Below are positions 5,698 through 6,179 of a stretch of DNA of 6,179 nucleotides, piece after piece; positions within the stretch are counted from its first letter, which is position 1; each line of letters opens with the position of its first letter. The stretch is from Flavobacteriales bacterium (lineage in GTDB: Bacteria; Bacteroidota; Bacteroidia; Flavobacteriales_F; PHOS-HE28). The stretch lies in the NCBI GenBank assembly GCA_024640205.1, contig JAHEFL010000121.1, forward strand, positions 1 through 6,179. The letters run 5' to 3'. A program made the translations under genes and the position numbers. The notes under the pieces were generated by a model. That model ran no database searches, had not been told where the DNA came from, and saw nothing but the letters and a program-made list of their open reading frames with translations.

Positions 5698-6179
5698 TTA
5701 ATGTTCATAGACCTTTCCGCGCCACCAAACATGTACGGCGTTCAAAGGCATGATCGCGAGCAATAATCCCCGGTCCATTTCGAAGCGCACCACGTTCTGT
5801 TCCCGGATCGCCACCTGGCTCACTCCTTCCCGCCACATGCATACCGTCCTATCCGCAGCACGGTACGCCAACGTTCCCCAGGATACGACCCACTCATCGG
5901 GCCAGTACCGGACCACTTCGTACATCCTTCCGCCGGTGAACACCTTCATGATATCCCGATCGCGGATGACCACCAAGCTGTCCATGACGAAATACTCCTG
6001 CGGTGCGAAGTCCATGGCATCGTAGATCCTACCACCCTCCAGGACCTTCAGTGACCCGTCGATCGTCTGCCAGGCCACGATCCCTTTCCCCACTTCGAAG
6101 CTCACAGGCTTGCTCGCTTCCAGGTCCAGGTATTGCCCTTGATAAAAGGCTTTGAGACCGATCCCCCGGGGATCACGGT
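5698..6179 (-). CDS. C-terminal part of a repeat protein (about 35-residue repeats), unknown function, truncated by window edge
   Basis: The minus-strand frame ends at TAA (complement of 5698-5700) and stays open to the right edge, giving 159 residues. A GTG at 6105 could serve as a start, but coding character and the repeat pattern continue upstream of it, so the real start is probably beyond the window. Five copies of a loose motif, hydrophobic-K-V-F/L-x-x-G-x-x-Y-D/E, recur at 34-36 residue steps: KAFYQGQYLD (9-18, weaker), KVLEGGRIYD (44-53), KVFTGGRMYE (78-87), CMWREGVSQV (113-122, weak) and HVWWRGKVYE (149-158). Between them are beta-like stretches such as EYFVMDSLVVIRD and EWVVSWGTLAYRA. 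This suggests stacked beta repeats, possibly propeller blades, but I recognise no named family. Any signal peptide would lie outside the window. It converges on the beta-barrel gene, with 10 bases between stops. Confidence 0.7.
   Translation of the reverse strand, partial: RDPRGIGLKAFYQGQYLDLEASKPVSFEVGKGIVAWQTIDGSLKVLEGGRIYDAMDFAPQEYFVMDSLVVIRDRDIMKVFTGGRMYEVVRYWPDEWVVSWGTLAYRAADRTVCMWREGVSQVAIREQNVVRFEMDRGLLLAIMPLNAVHVWWRGKVYEH

Noticed and set aside
5698..6105. Reading the minus-strand gene as a complete 135-residue protein starting at GTG 6105
   Set aside because: The same frame continues open to the window edge with coding-like sequence and one further weak repeat copy, so the gene is treated as truncated rather than complete.
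1..6179. Search for mobile elements, CRISPR repeats, tRNAs, phage or defence genes
   Set aside because: No terminal inverted repeats, transposase motifs, regularly spaced DNA repeats, tRNA-like cloverleaf or defence-type domains were seen; the window reads as ordinary core chromosome.

Overview
The window looks like part of a chromosome from a GC-rich member of the Bacteroidota, most likely a Flavobacteriales-type lineage. This is inferred from protein style and not from any marker RNA. The clues are a long CcmF-type heme lyase with a large periplasmic domain, a DUF2520 protein next to a KdsC-type phosphatase, a UbiA-family prenyltransferase of the kind usually auto-labelled geranylgeranylglycerol-phosphate geranylgeranyltransferase, signal peptides ending in the L-x-A-Q style, and almost no Shine-Dalgarno sequences. 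No tRNA, rRNA, CRISPR array, insertion sequence or phage gene is visible. Coding density is close to 100 %, and no gap exceeds about 25 bases.

Layout: (1) bases 1-1974, + strand, the C-terminal two thirds or so of a CcmF-type cytochrome c heme lyase, cut by the left edge; (2) 1971-2753, + strand, a Rossmann/DUF2520 oxidoreductase-like protein; (3) 2750-3274, + strand, a KdsC-like HAD phosphatase; (4) about 3277-4305, + strand, a UbiA-superfamily membrane prenyltransferase; (5) 4311-4910, + strand, a Maf nucleotide pyrophosphatase; (6) 4935-5687, + strand, a secreted, probably outer-membrane beta-barrel protein; (7) 5698 to the right edge, - strand, the C-terminal part of a protein built from repeats of about 35 residues.

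Genes 1-5 form a very tight run. Two junctions are ATGA stop/start overlaps, and the other two gaps are 2 and 5 bases. They are therefore probably one translationally coupled operon. Its themes are envelope and housekeeping: periplasmic cytochrome c maturation, Kdo/LPS supply, an isoprenoid-dependent membrane step, and nucleotide-pool sanitation. The beta-barrel gene follows after 24 bases and could be the operon's last member or have its own promoter. It converges with the minus-strand repeat gene, the two stops being only 10 bases apart.

I see no clear novel multi-gene system. The best items for a second look are the repeat architecture of the minus-strand protein, the uncertain chemistry of the UbiA-type and DUF2520 proteins, an internal duplication in the CcmF periplasmic domain, and the shared GGAATGA heptamer at three operon junctions.
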